A stretch of 64,000 bases of DNA, from NCBI GenBank assembly GCA_016271365.2, contig CM057450.1:1808173967-1808237966 (forward strand), read 5' to 3'. Shown one piece after another: positions 55,290 through 64,000 of this stretch (its first letter is position 1; each line of letters starts with the position of its first letter). The notes under the pieces were generated by a model. It saw only the letters and a program-made list of their open reading frames with translations. It had not been told where the DNA came from and made no database searches. This stretch comes from Neoceratodus forsteri. Lineage: Eukaryota; Chordata; Ceratodontiformes; Ceratodontidae. The position numbers and the translations under genes are program-made.

Positions 55290-55448
55290 TCAGACCCTAA
55301 GATAAATTAAAACCAGTAAAGGTCCAAGGACAGAGCCCTGAGGTACACCCCTAGATACTGTAAGAGTACCAGACCTCATCCCATTCACAACAGTAATTTG
55401 CTTTCTGGAGGACAGATAGGCTGCAAACCAATTTATATATGCAATAAT
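55290..55448 (-). pseudogene. L2-like RT fragment
   Basis: This carries INWFAAYLSSRKQITVVNGMRSG and [20 protein letters not shown], the RT motif before the catalytic YADD. The YADD region itself is degraded (YLHADDTVV-like near 55235-55260). It is the continuation of the frame at 56231-56490 on the other side of the insertion. Confidence 0.78.
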
Positions 55449-55804
55449 GGCTGGGGAGGTGATCATAACGAGAATGTTAGACACCCCCAAGGTGTGGGAT
55501 GCCACATTAACCCCGAGAGTGAAGCTTGAGGGGTTTGTAGGGGCATCCCACACTGAGGGGGTGTCTAATATTCGAGTTTCACACACCTTTCCAGCTTTTA
55601 TTTTATATAATTGCTGGGAAACGCTTTTTCACCTCAGCAATTATATAAAATATAGTTACATTAAGTTACCTCCGATTCCAACTGCAGTGTGCTGTAGGGT
55701 AAAGAGGGCCAGAAGAGAGCTTCTTGCGCATGCTCACACACGTTATAACCTGCGGGTTATAACAGAAAATTATAACCCCATTCCCCTATAGGGGAAAAGC
55801 GGTT
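55449..55804. mobile_element. Hairpin-rich non-coding insertion
   Basis: Four strong inverted repeats follow one another. Arms 55472-55503 and 55542-55573 (32 bases, 28 pairing) enclose a 38-base loop. Arms 55600-55616 and 55635-55651 pair perfectly over 17 bases. GTTATAACC and GGTTATAAC at 55742-55763 form the third. TTCCCCTATAGGGGAA at 55781-55796 is a perfect palindrome. It splits an L2 RT frame, so it is inserted DNA. No coding and no family I recognise; it may be a MITE or foldback element. Confidence 0.6.
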
Positions 55805-56230
55805 GCCAGTTATAATAATAATAAGTCTTTATTTGATTAAGTGCCTTTCAGTAATACCAAAGCGCTTTACAAAGGATAGTTAAAGCATTAAGATAAAACA
55901 ATAATATAAAAATAGTAAAATCAATTTAAATAAATGCTTGGTGCCATAAATGAGTTTTAAGTGCCTGTTTGAAGTCCCCTAGGGTCGCGCACTCCCACAA
56001 CTGATGGGTTAGAGAATTCCAAAGGGCTTGAGCCATGTACATGAATGCATGGGCCTCTGAAGATTTTAATGATACCCCTGGAATCTCTAGCAATCCCAGA
56101 TCAGCAAAGCGGAGCCATCGCTCGGGGCAGTAGGGAGACAGAAGCTCTTTCAGGTAGTCAGGGCCCAGTCCATGGAGGGCTTTATACATCAGTACCCATT
56201 TGAACCAGACGAGACAGCAGAATTTGGTGA
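55805..56230 (-). mobile_element. L2 LINE 3' end, antisense
   Basis: The minus-strand frame 56261-55926 reads YKALHGLGPDYLKELLSPYC, FADLGLLEIPGVSLKSSE and ALWNSLTHQLWECATLGDFK, the typical L2-clade ORF2 C-terminus. The 3' part contains TTTGTAAAGCGCTTTGGTAT and ends in an ATA/ATT microsatellite at 55813-55823, as L2 tails do. It lies within the older L2-like copy. Confidence 0.85.
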
Positions 56231-56520
56231 TTTGTGTCAAAGGCCTCAGAGAGGTCAGCAAAGATGGCTCTGGTAATCTGTCTGGAGTCCATAGTCAAGT
56301 TGACATCATCCAACACCTTCGACATGGCAGTCACAGTGCTGTGTTGCTTCCAGAAGCCAGATTGAAATTTATATAGTGACTCACCGACATACAGAAGACA
56401 AAGCTGTTTGGCAAAAAATCTTTCTAACAGTTTAGATGCATCTGGAATCAGGGAGATTGGCCAACAGTCATTTTTCTTGGGTCACCCAACCCCTCCCTTA
56501 AAATATGGATAACTCAGGAA
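56231..56520 (-). pseudogene. L2-like RT fragment, N-terminal half
   Basis: Minus-strand motifs are WPISLIPDASKLLERFFAKQ, SGFWKQHSTVTAMSKVLDDV and AIFADLSEAFDT, the conserved RT blocks with the first catalytic Asp. Frame and order connect to 55290-55448. Confidence 0.78.
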
Positions 56521-56577
56521 AGCTTCCAGTCATTAGGCAGAACCCCTTCAGAGAGACCAGTTGAAAAGAAATGTTAA

Positions 56578-57015
56578 AGAGCTACTGACACCTCAAAGAA
56601 AACTGTGAAAAACATAATAATTAGGTACAATTAATCTTCATACATATTCTATATATTTCTTTTCCCCATTATTTATTACTGAGTAAATCTGCATGACTAC
56701 ATGATCTTTATCCCTCAGAGTTCCCTTAATCTGCCTCTATAGCTTACTTCATACTTCGTCATAATCCTGTGTTGTGACATCACAATGTGTTCCTGTGAGA
56801 GTAACTGTAATGTCACAAGCAGTGCATTATGACCATAAGTAGGTAGAAAACAACAGGGATAGATGAACTCTTCAGGAACAAAGATTTGTTTTAATGCAAA
56901 TGACCTCAGTAATAAATAAGGGGGAGGAGGAATAGAGAACTAACGTGAAACAGAAGCTGAATTGTGTCTAAATACTATGGTTTGCTAAAGTTTTCCTGAA
57001 GGTGTCAGCTTCTCT
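56578..57015. mobile_element. Kolobok/T2-like MITE with TTAA duplication
   Basis: The unit is 438 bp. The left end is AGAGCTACTGACACCT and the right end inverted is AGAGAAGCTGACACCT. TTAA flanks both sides (56574-56577 and 57016-57019). With the target the ends read TTAAAGAG, which fits the TTAAAGRR ends described for T2/Kolobok MITEs of Xenopus. Removing it rejoins L2 ORF2 sequence. No coding. Confidence 0.75.
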
Positions 57016-57302
57016 TTAAAGGTTCAGCAATCTGAAGAGCAGAGATTGTAAGTAAAAAGGGGTGGGGTCAACCCATCCAGACCCCCATTTTTACTAGATT
57101 TTAAATTTAAAAGGGCCTCAAACAACTTGTTTATTTTTTTCTGCCACTTTGCTCCAGGCTGCCCCTCCCCCACACCCATCACTGGTCCCTGTACTCCTTC
57201 CTCTCCCTTACCTACCTTGAGGGATGACATCTCTCCCATTGTGCCACCCTTGTATCTAAATTCTGGCTCTGTTCCCTCACTTGCTATCTCTCCTCCCTCC
57301 AT

Positions 57303-58874
57303 TACTGAATCCAGCTTGCCTTCTACTCCCTTCGGTTATTGACCCTTGCTGCTTTTCCACCCCTCTGGCTAAGTCCTCAACTGGTCAGTTCGCTTTCTCT
57401 CATAGGTTTCCCATACCTTGCTTCAACCTCCCGCCCCACCTGATCTGCGTCCTCCCCTTACTCCTTGAAGGTATTACTCCAGGCTCACACTACCTTTGTC
57501 TGCTCCTGCAGCAAATTCCTCACTACTCCCCCATGCTATGCTTCCTATCCTTTCTTTATTAGCTCATCTCCACTTGTAGTATGAATTATGCAGTTTGAAC
57601 TGTTCTCTCACCACACTATTATGTTACTCCAGTTACACATGACCCTGTACTAGAATACTGCAGTTAGGCATGTATCTGTATGCTTGTATTGATCTTATAT
57701 TGCCCCATGGCATTCTGCTTCCCTATGTACCCCTCTTCCAGGATGCTTTGGAAAATGAGCCCTAGTCACTCAATAAGCCCATCCTGGTGAAACGTTCAAT
57801 AAATAAAACTTGAAAAAGAGACTTTACCACGTGCAGAAGTATCAGCAGCTTGCATTCTCCCTCAGCTCTGAAAGCAGCAAAAGCCTTGCAAGCTTTCACC
57901 AGTGCTGTGCCATTACCCTGCATTTTATAAACAGCAGGAAGTGTCACTGAGAGGTAGCCGATTTGCTGAACCATTGCGAAACACGTCTGAGCTGGGTGTG
58001 GTCCTCAAGTAGCAGACTTCTTGACTGTTAAAAATCTATTACAGCCTAACAATCTTTGTTTTATAATGCCTGTGCAGTAATGAGATGAGGACACTACCTG
58101 AACAGTATTCAGGGGACTGAGTTCAATTTGCAGGTCAGTTTATTTCCCTCTCACTAAATTTGTGTTTCCAGAGCCTGAAAGGGGCTGATACCGTGCTGAC
58201 AGCTTACTTTCTACACAACTGATTCACTCCGTGAATGTGATGAAAAGGAACTTTTTCAGGAATTCTGATGGAGAAACAGTTGGAGTTTAGTGTAGAAGAA
58301 CTACAAAACAGATGCCAACAGACATTTTCGAACAATTTACATGTTTTGCAGTTCCTTTGTCATGGATCACTGGAAAGAAGGCTCCTTTTAATATTAGGTA
58401 TCACCTTCAACTCTATTAAAGGTTGCCAAAAGCAGTATCCTAAACATCAACAGCAAGCTGTAGTAAAACCATCACATTCTGAAGCAAGCTTAGCCAACAC
58501 TACCGCTTAAAATACTAGGATTTTGTTTTTCTCCTTGAGTTGGCATAAAAGACTACAAGATGGTTTTTAAATGTTAGACTTACCAAAGGCAAATTATACC
58601 TTATGTATTGCACAGTATTACCGTTAGTTACTACACCACGTCATCTGAGGTGATTTTTGAGAACAGTCCAATACTAAAGTCAAATGTCACTGATTCCAAA
58701 GATGACAAGCTATAATAAACTATATTATACAGCAACAAGTTTACCACAGAGAGCCGTGCAAAGAATTTTATAATTTTGAAACACCTGAAACCTAAAACCC
58801 ATTTTATGGTTTCCAAATAGCAGGATTACAGTTTACCTCTTAGCATGAACTCTTAGTGAGCAGTGGAGTAGAAA
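57303..58874. other. Unassigned sequence with one possible retroposon tail
   Basis: 57303-57580 is pyrimidine-rich and may be more L2 5' sequence. A stretch ending near 57810 (GGTGAAACGTTCAATAAATA then AAACTTG) looks like the 3' tail of an unidentified sense retroposon. 57830-58874 shows no domain or repeat that I recognise. The short ORF 58268-58510 has no features of note. Confidence 0.3.
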
Positions 58875-59160
58875 GGCAGTTTGGCCTAGTGACAACACAG
58901 AGTTGTGAACCTAAGACTGAGCTGTGAACCTAGAGGCCCTAGCTTGAATCCCATGACCGCCATTTACTGTGTGACCCTGAGTAAGTCACTGAATTTGCCT
59001 GTGCTTAACCTCTAACTGCTTCTCTTCTAATGTTCAAGTCTCCCTGTGTGCTTGGCATGGCAACACCATTTTGTTTCCTTCCCTGTCCTGGATTGTAAAG
59101 ATCTTTGGGGTGCAATTTCTATGTGATGCTAGGACACAGTTTAAATACATTTGGATACAC
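58875..59160 (+). mobile_element. MIR-like CORE-SINE
   Basis: The tRNA-like head has TGGCCTAGTGA as A-box (58882-58892) and GCTTGAATCCC as B-box (about 58942-58952). The core reads CATTTACTGTGTGACCCTGA and GTAAGTCACTGAAT, which is the MIR/CORE signature. An L2-type 3' end follows, with GATTGTAAAGATCTTTGGGG. This is an old, widespread vertebrate SINE type. Confidence 0.78.
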
Positions 59161-59535
59161 TTCCATTTTCTTTTTAGTGTATATCCTATAGTGTGTTAGG
59201 TATGTTGTATGTGTGTACAGTATATGTTAGGACTTTTTTTGTAAAATTAATGTTTTTATTGCCTTTATAACTGCCTTGATTACCTCACTTGTCAGCAGCT
59301 ACAGCTCTATCTATTCATACTAACCTGAACATTCTATGCCGTCAGTTATGCCATTCCCGATAATTCAGATGAATAGCATGGAATAGTGTAACTGATGTCA
59401 TTGCATTTCTTGGAAATATGAAAAGAGAGTGCACCAGCCACTGAGGAGGGGGGACATAATGTAGACCTGAGGGCAATACAAAGCTAGATTATTAATGTAT
59501 CAAAAATGGTCAGAGCATATCAGAATAAACCACAA
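59161..59535. other. Unassigned AT-rich sequence
   Basis: No gene, repeat or regulatory element recognised. Confidence 0.3.
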
Positions 59536-59865
59536 TCTAAAATCAGATTTCACCAAACTGGTTCTCTGTTAATCAGCTTTTACTAAATCAGAAGACCATT
59601 TGCATGTTATTTAGTAGCAAATACAAGCTGTAAATTTCAGACCCTTTACACATTCTATAACCAAATAATGTAACAGTATAAATATCTTGGCTTGATACTT
59701 GATCAGGAATTGAATTTTACACCACACATTATTACCATTCTTTCCACAGTGTTTGGCTAAGCTAGGTGCTATTGATAGGCTGCAGGGTAGTCTCCCATTA
59801 TACACCCAGAGACTGAAGTTTAGTTGAACCAATGATCGTGCCTACGTGGGTTATGGGAATGTGAC
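59536..59865 (+). pseudogene. LINE reverse transcriptase C-terminal relic
   Basis: Plus-strand frames carry CMLFSSKYKL-like sequence near 59600 and YKYLGLILDQELNFTPHI near 59680. LGAIDRLQGSLPLYTQRLKF follows near 59765. KxxYLG followed by a hydrophobic D/N-rich stretch is the conserved block just after the RT domain of several non-LTR clades. I cannot name the clade. Stops and small shifts break it. Confidence 0.6.
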
Positions 59866-61264
59866 GCAGCTGCCCAAAAACAGACTTATCAAACTGAACT
59901 GCTTATGCAGGTTTGACTCCCTGACAAAGGATTGTGGTAGATCTGAAGTGCTGGGGTACTCGGTGCTTTCCCTGATGTATTTCTTGTCATTTGCTGCTAG
60001 CATGTTACAATAAATGTATTTTGTTTCAGTGGCACAGTTTTGGAGCCTTTGTGTCAAACTGCCATAGGCTGCTACAGCTACATGCTGTGCAGGTTATATA
60101 CCCTTTTCTTTAGTGTTTAGCACCAGTTCCATGTTTGTCTATTCTGTGTAGATTTGCTCTGACTTGTGCACTCTGCACACACCACTACTTAATATACTCT
60201 ACCCTGGGTTGGTCAGATCTGGACCCTAGGCATGCCAGTTGTGCTGAATCCTAGTACTCAAATTCTGGGCTCCCTACTTATCTTGCTAGCCTGTGTTCAC
60301 CATCTGCTACATTTTACACTCAGAGCTAGAAAAAAGACTGCTCACCCCACAAGGAAAAGGAAATCTGGTCAATCAGCTATTAGTTTTGTCTGCCCAAACT
60401 ATGAAACATGTTGCCTCCCACGACAACCTGTTCCTCTTTGCGCCACGGTATCTAAGCAGTGCAGCTGCACTTGATTTTCACATACGAGTGCCCTACGTAG
60501 CTAGCATATTTTCCTTGCAATATAATTGTATCCTAAAATTGTATGCACTGTATGATGTGCCAGCAGTTATAATTATTGCTTCTGTTATTATTGTATTTGA
60601 ATTTTATACTCCCACCCCCCTCCAAACCAGGTCATATCTATAAACAAGACTGTTGTTCTCTGTATGATTTACCTAGTTAAACAATTTTCAAACAAATAAG
60701 TATTTGCTCTGGTCCCTCTTGAACGTACCACACCTAACCTTTTTAATGTGTCCACGGTGCACTTACTGTGAACAAGTCTGCACAAATCCCCATCATCCAC
60801 CTTGATTGCACCATTCAAGATTCCATAAACAGTTATCATTATCCCCTTAGCCTTTTCCTGTCAAGCATGAGCATGCCTAGCTCATTTAGCATTTCTTCAT
60901 TCATAACTCATTCCATCTACGTCTCTAATCATCTTAGCCGTAGTCAATGGTAAGTTGAAATCCCCAGTGAGAACCAAGGGCCGCATAGTTGATGCCCTTT
61001 TAATTTGCAAATGTCAAGTCTTTTTTGCCATCTGTTGATCCTAATTCTACCCAGTGACTTTCATCAGGGCACCCATTCCTCTTAACTCCCTCTTTGTCTT
61101 GTGTTTCAATCCTTTTTTTAATTTATTTACTTTGTAGGCTTTTCTACGTATAGCATCATCCAGCATAAAGTACCTATCAGCCCATACAGCAGTACTGCCT
61201 CCTGTAATAAATTTCGAGTAAACGTTGCAGGAGATTCTAGCTGAGTTGGGGGGGGGGGGTGTTT
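59866..61264. other. Unassigned sequence, possible decayed LINE
   Basis: ORFs such as 60293-60643 have no recognisable domain. Words near 60720-61000 (TTTAGCATTTCTTCATTCAT, TCTCTAATCATCTTAGCCGT) look like antisense CR1/L3 3' sequence, but I could not confirm RT motifs. Confidence 0.3.
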
Positions 61265-61350
61265 ATCGTTTTCAGCCTGGCATTGTAATTAGCTGTTTTA
61301 AACAGCTAATTTACTATAATTCCACAGTTTAAATCTTTGAACGCTGAAAA
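61265..61350. repeat. Nested inverted repeats
   Basis: ATTAGCTGTTTTAAACAGCTAAT at about 61289-61311 is a perfect palindrome. It sits inside outer arms GTTTTCAGC (about 61268) and GCTGAAAAC (about 61340). It may be the core of a small foldback element. A G-run lies just before it. Confidence 0.5.
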
Positions 61351-61489
61351 CATAAAAAAAAAACTTGGATGGTGAGTCGGTCCTTTGTTGACTTTTTTGG
61401 CTTTAGCGTGAGTGACATCAACATGTCCATAATAAATGTCTTCTTTACTACATAAAATTTATAGCATGGCAGTTAGAGAGATGTTCAAG

Positions 61490-63650
61490 AAGGTAGAGCC
61501 CTCCACTACATCTCTTTTCCCATATCTAAGGAGCTCTGCCTATGCCTTGGCAAACTACACCTCTTTGTTCCTGCCTATGTAGCTCATTCTGTCATATCCT
61601 ACAAGCTTAGACATGTTCTTTTCCCACTCCCTTAGACTTGGTACTTCTGGCAGTCTCCATTGCTGGAGTAGGAGTCTTTTGGCCTCCACAAGCATCCCCA
61701 CAAACAAAAGATTAATTTGTTTGGCCAAAACAGTGGGGGTTTCAAGGTACTGTGGATTGTTATGTGGCCATAGTAATAGGGCAGAGGTACAGGAAAGGGA
61801 TGACCACTAGGGCCTACTTAGGATAGTTAGGAAGGGTGGGCAGACTAGGTAAGCCACTGGGCCATTTTCTGCAGTCACTTTCTATGTCTTGGACAGGCAG
61901 CCATATAGTGTTGCCTAACACTATCAGTGATGGGTCCCTTGGGATCATAATGACTGCTACTGCTTCATGTATCCCAGAACTTGCTCCCACCGCCAACGTT
62001 GTTCATCATACTACCACAGGATGGGCACCAGTTTGCTACCTGGTTGGTCGCATCTCCAGCAATCATCTTTGTGCATCACTGTCTTAAAAGCTGCCAGGGT
62101 TCTGCAATCCAGGTGTAATATCTCTGACTGCACCTGGTGACCCCAGTATCCCTACATGCTTTGTAGGAATTAGCCCAACATGTGCGCCATTCTTCATCTG
62201 ATTAAGGTACTTCCAGGAACTGTTTCCAAGTTGCTTGGGTCCTCCAAGTTGAGGGGCGTAAGCATCCAACAGGGTGGAGTAAATCTTTTCTTTTTTTAAT
62301 TTGATTATTTTCATAACTGCAATAAAATTGTACTTCTCATATGGCAAACAAACGGAATAACAGTTAATACCACTGGAGCTGCTGTGGCTGCGTAATTAAA
62401 GTAGATATTACATTTAGCATAATATGGTACAACATGAGGGGAATACGCCTGTTATGTAAACATTAAAATCTAAAAGCACAAAATGCCACTGAAATGGGCC
62501 TATGAGCAGTGTGAAGGGTTTTAAATAACTAAGTTTTTTTCTTGCGACAATGCTAACTGTACAGAAAGTATTGATATAGATTTTCTAAAAGTGTTATATT
62601 TGTTAAACACAGCGAGGCAAGTGCTATGCATTTTCACAATGTTTTAGTACTTTTATGAGCAAAAAGCTAATCAATTTTTGGAGTTAAATTAAAACCCTGG
62701 TGTGTAGTAAATCTAGCCTACTACAGGCCCCCACATCTCCCCTCTCAGCCTACTGCACTGTATCTTTCCATAAGCTACTCTTAGGTAATGCAAACTAGGG
62801 GATCAGGTGGGTTTCTAACAAAAGACACAGCTGAGGATATCTCTACTGATAGATCTTCAGGAACTCTGCTTTCTTTTTCCGGGTGTTAAATGGTACCATC
62901 ATTTCTGATACCCAACCAGCTAGGTCCTCTGCTCTTTATGCCACCCTTTCTCCATCTATTCCAGTTAGTGCTATCTCCTACTTTCTGTAGAGGGTTGTTC
63001 CAAAAAGGCCAGTGCCTTAATAGCATAAACATGCCCCATATATAAACCTTTTGTGCTGCTTTCTGTACATCCTTAGCTTGGGTACCAGCAGATGTAAGTG
63101 ATATCTCCCAGTGCTGATACTTCTGGGGGATTATGTCAAGAATCTCCTGCTCCAGGGAGATCCATGGAGCTTGGCCTTAGATCCTCTTAGCCTTCAGCCA
63201 CATTGCTGTTTGCCTCAGCACACTTTCTGTCTAGTAGCCCTCAAACAAAAGAGCTTCAAATTCCCCCTTTTCCCACAGGGAAATTACTCTGAGAACCAAG
63301 AAGCGTGGTTTTTGCCCCTCCTGCAGGAAGTCTTGTATTATGCTTTATGTTTTAACAAAATTGTGTGGACCATCATGGGATATATAATGTACCTATAAAG
63401 ATCTAGAACCTGGGGCAGAACCGTCATTCATAATGTTTGCACTTTCCCCCACAAAGTCTTAGCTTTTTCCAGTGAGCTGTGTCATCCTGTAGTTTAGCAA
63501 GTAGCGGGTCTACAATATGTTCTTTTCAATACATTCTGCCCCTTTGGGCACCACCCAGATATTTAAAGCCATTCAGAGCCCACTTAAAACCCAAGGCTTT
63601 ATTCAGCACCAGTATAAACATGCTTTGATGGCCATTGTTCTGGGAACTAG
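61490..63650 (-). mobile_element. L1-like LINE ORF2 C-terminal relic, antisense
   Basis: Minus-strand pieces in order: near 63640-63500 a YLGI-type region is weak. Then LTGKS near 63460 and IIQDFLQEGQKPR near 63345-63290 (the IWxxKxPR block of L1 after the RT). Then WRTCWANSYKACRDTGVT near 62190-62140, a CPSCG pair near 62020, and LLFVGMLVEAKRLLLQQWRLPEVPSLREW near 61700-61620 (the L1 C-terminal block, given here in part). Many frameshifts. The interval 62300-62870 may contain another insertion. Confidence 0.55.
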
Positions 63651-64000
63651 AAAAAAATACGTGTTAAATAAGTGAATACACTGTGTACATACAGTATGTC
63701 TTATAAAAAAAGACAACCACCAGCCCGGGAAGAAGTACTGCAGGACATGAAACAGCATCCCCACTTAATACTCCCAAGATGGTAAGTGATATTGAAAAAA
63801 GTCAATGAAGTTTGAATTTAAAATAGGAACAGAGTCTCCTCTTTGTTATTTACCTATTTAGTGCTATCACCATGGTCTTTTGCCATGTATTGCATAGTCT
63901 GGAAATTTAAGAAAATCCCTTCAATTTATCTATTAGGACAGGTAGAATCTCAGCCAGTTTCCCTATTGTCATTAAGGTATTGCCCATAAATAGCATTGGT
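63651..64000. other. Unassigned AT-rich sequence at window end
   Basis: No ORF or repeat recognised. Confidence 0.3.

Larger units (their letters stand above)
54240..57302 (-). mobile_element. L2-like LINE, antisense, with two later insertions
   Basis: Reading the minus strand from the right gives KINKLFEALLNLKSSKNGGLDG (the pre-RT motif, about 57175-57080), then after the MITE WPISLIPDASKLLERFF and FADLSEAFDT (56480-56240), then after a second insertion INWFAAYLSSRKQITVVNG and [14 protein letters not shown] (55445-55320). A long 3' part follows to 54240. Restoring this order requires removing 55449-56230 and 56578-57015. Confidence 0.78.

Noticed and set aside
58881..58955. Functional tRNA gene
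   Set aside because: A- and B-box-like words are present, but no cloverleaf can be drawn and the downstream core is that of a MIR-like SINE.

Overview
This looks like gene-poor nuclear DNA from a non-mammalian tetrapod. An amphibian is most likely, and a caecilian is my best guess. That is an inference from the repeats: many DIRS-type tyrosine-recombinase retrotransposons, CR1 LINEs whose ORF1 carries an esterase-like GTND motif, L2- and L1-like LINEs, a MIR-like CORE-SINE, and a Kolobok/T2-like MITE with TTAAAGRR ends. I see no intact host protein-coding gene. Nearly every recognisable reading frame is a transposon piece, and all are broken.

Layout. 1-4505: DIRS copy A, cut by the window start. 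4506-6012: antisense CR1 fragment. 6150-6268: terminal-repeat relic of the D family, interrupted by complete DIRS copy B (6269-11854). 11855-15009: about 3.1 kb that is mostly not recognisable repeat; its AT-rich second half, with polyadenylation signals, may be a host 3'UTR. 15010-36466: a nest of elements. DIRS copy C has DIRS copy D (21025-36187) in its right arm. D has DIRS copy E (30529-36167) inside its right terminal repeat and an antisense CR1 (26108-29960) inside its recombinase. C also carries a 531-bp SINE-like insertion with a 15-bp target duplication. 36467-41840: a rearranged sense CR1 holding a hAT-type MITE, then a long antisense CR1. 42643-48770: degenerate DIRS copy F with a CR1 tail inserted. 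49985-57300: CR1 and L2 fragments, a hairpin-rich insertion (55449-55804) and a TTAA MITE (56578-57015). 57300-64000: mostly unassigned AT-rich DNA with a MIR-like SINE, a LINE RT tail and a decayed L1-like ORF2.

The DIRS copies share one plan: inverted terminal repeats, a gag-like ORF with a CX2CX4HX4C knuckle (seen in B, C, E and, with one Cys lost, D), RT with YLDD, RNase H, a tyrosine recombinase, then an internal complementary region that joins reverse-complement copies of the two outer ends. Known DIRS biology is reverse transcription, a circular intermediate and recombinase-mediated integration without target duplication. The nested junctions here fit that. A, C and F form one subfamily, B and E a second, and D a third.
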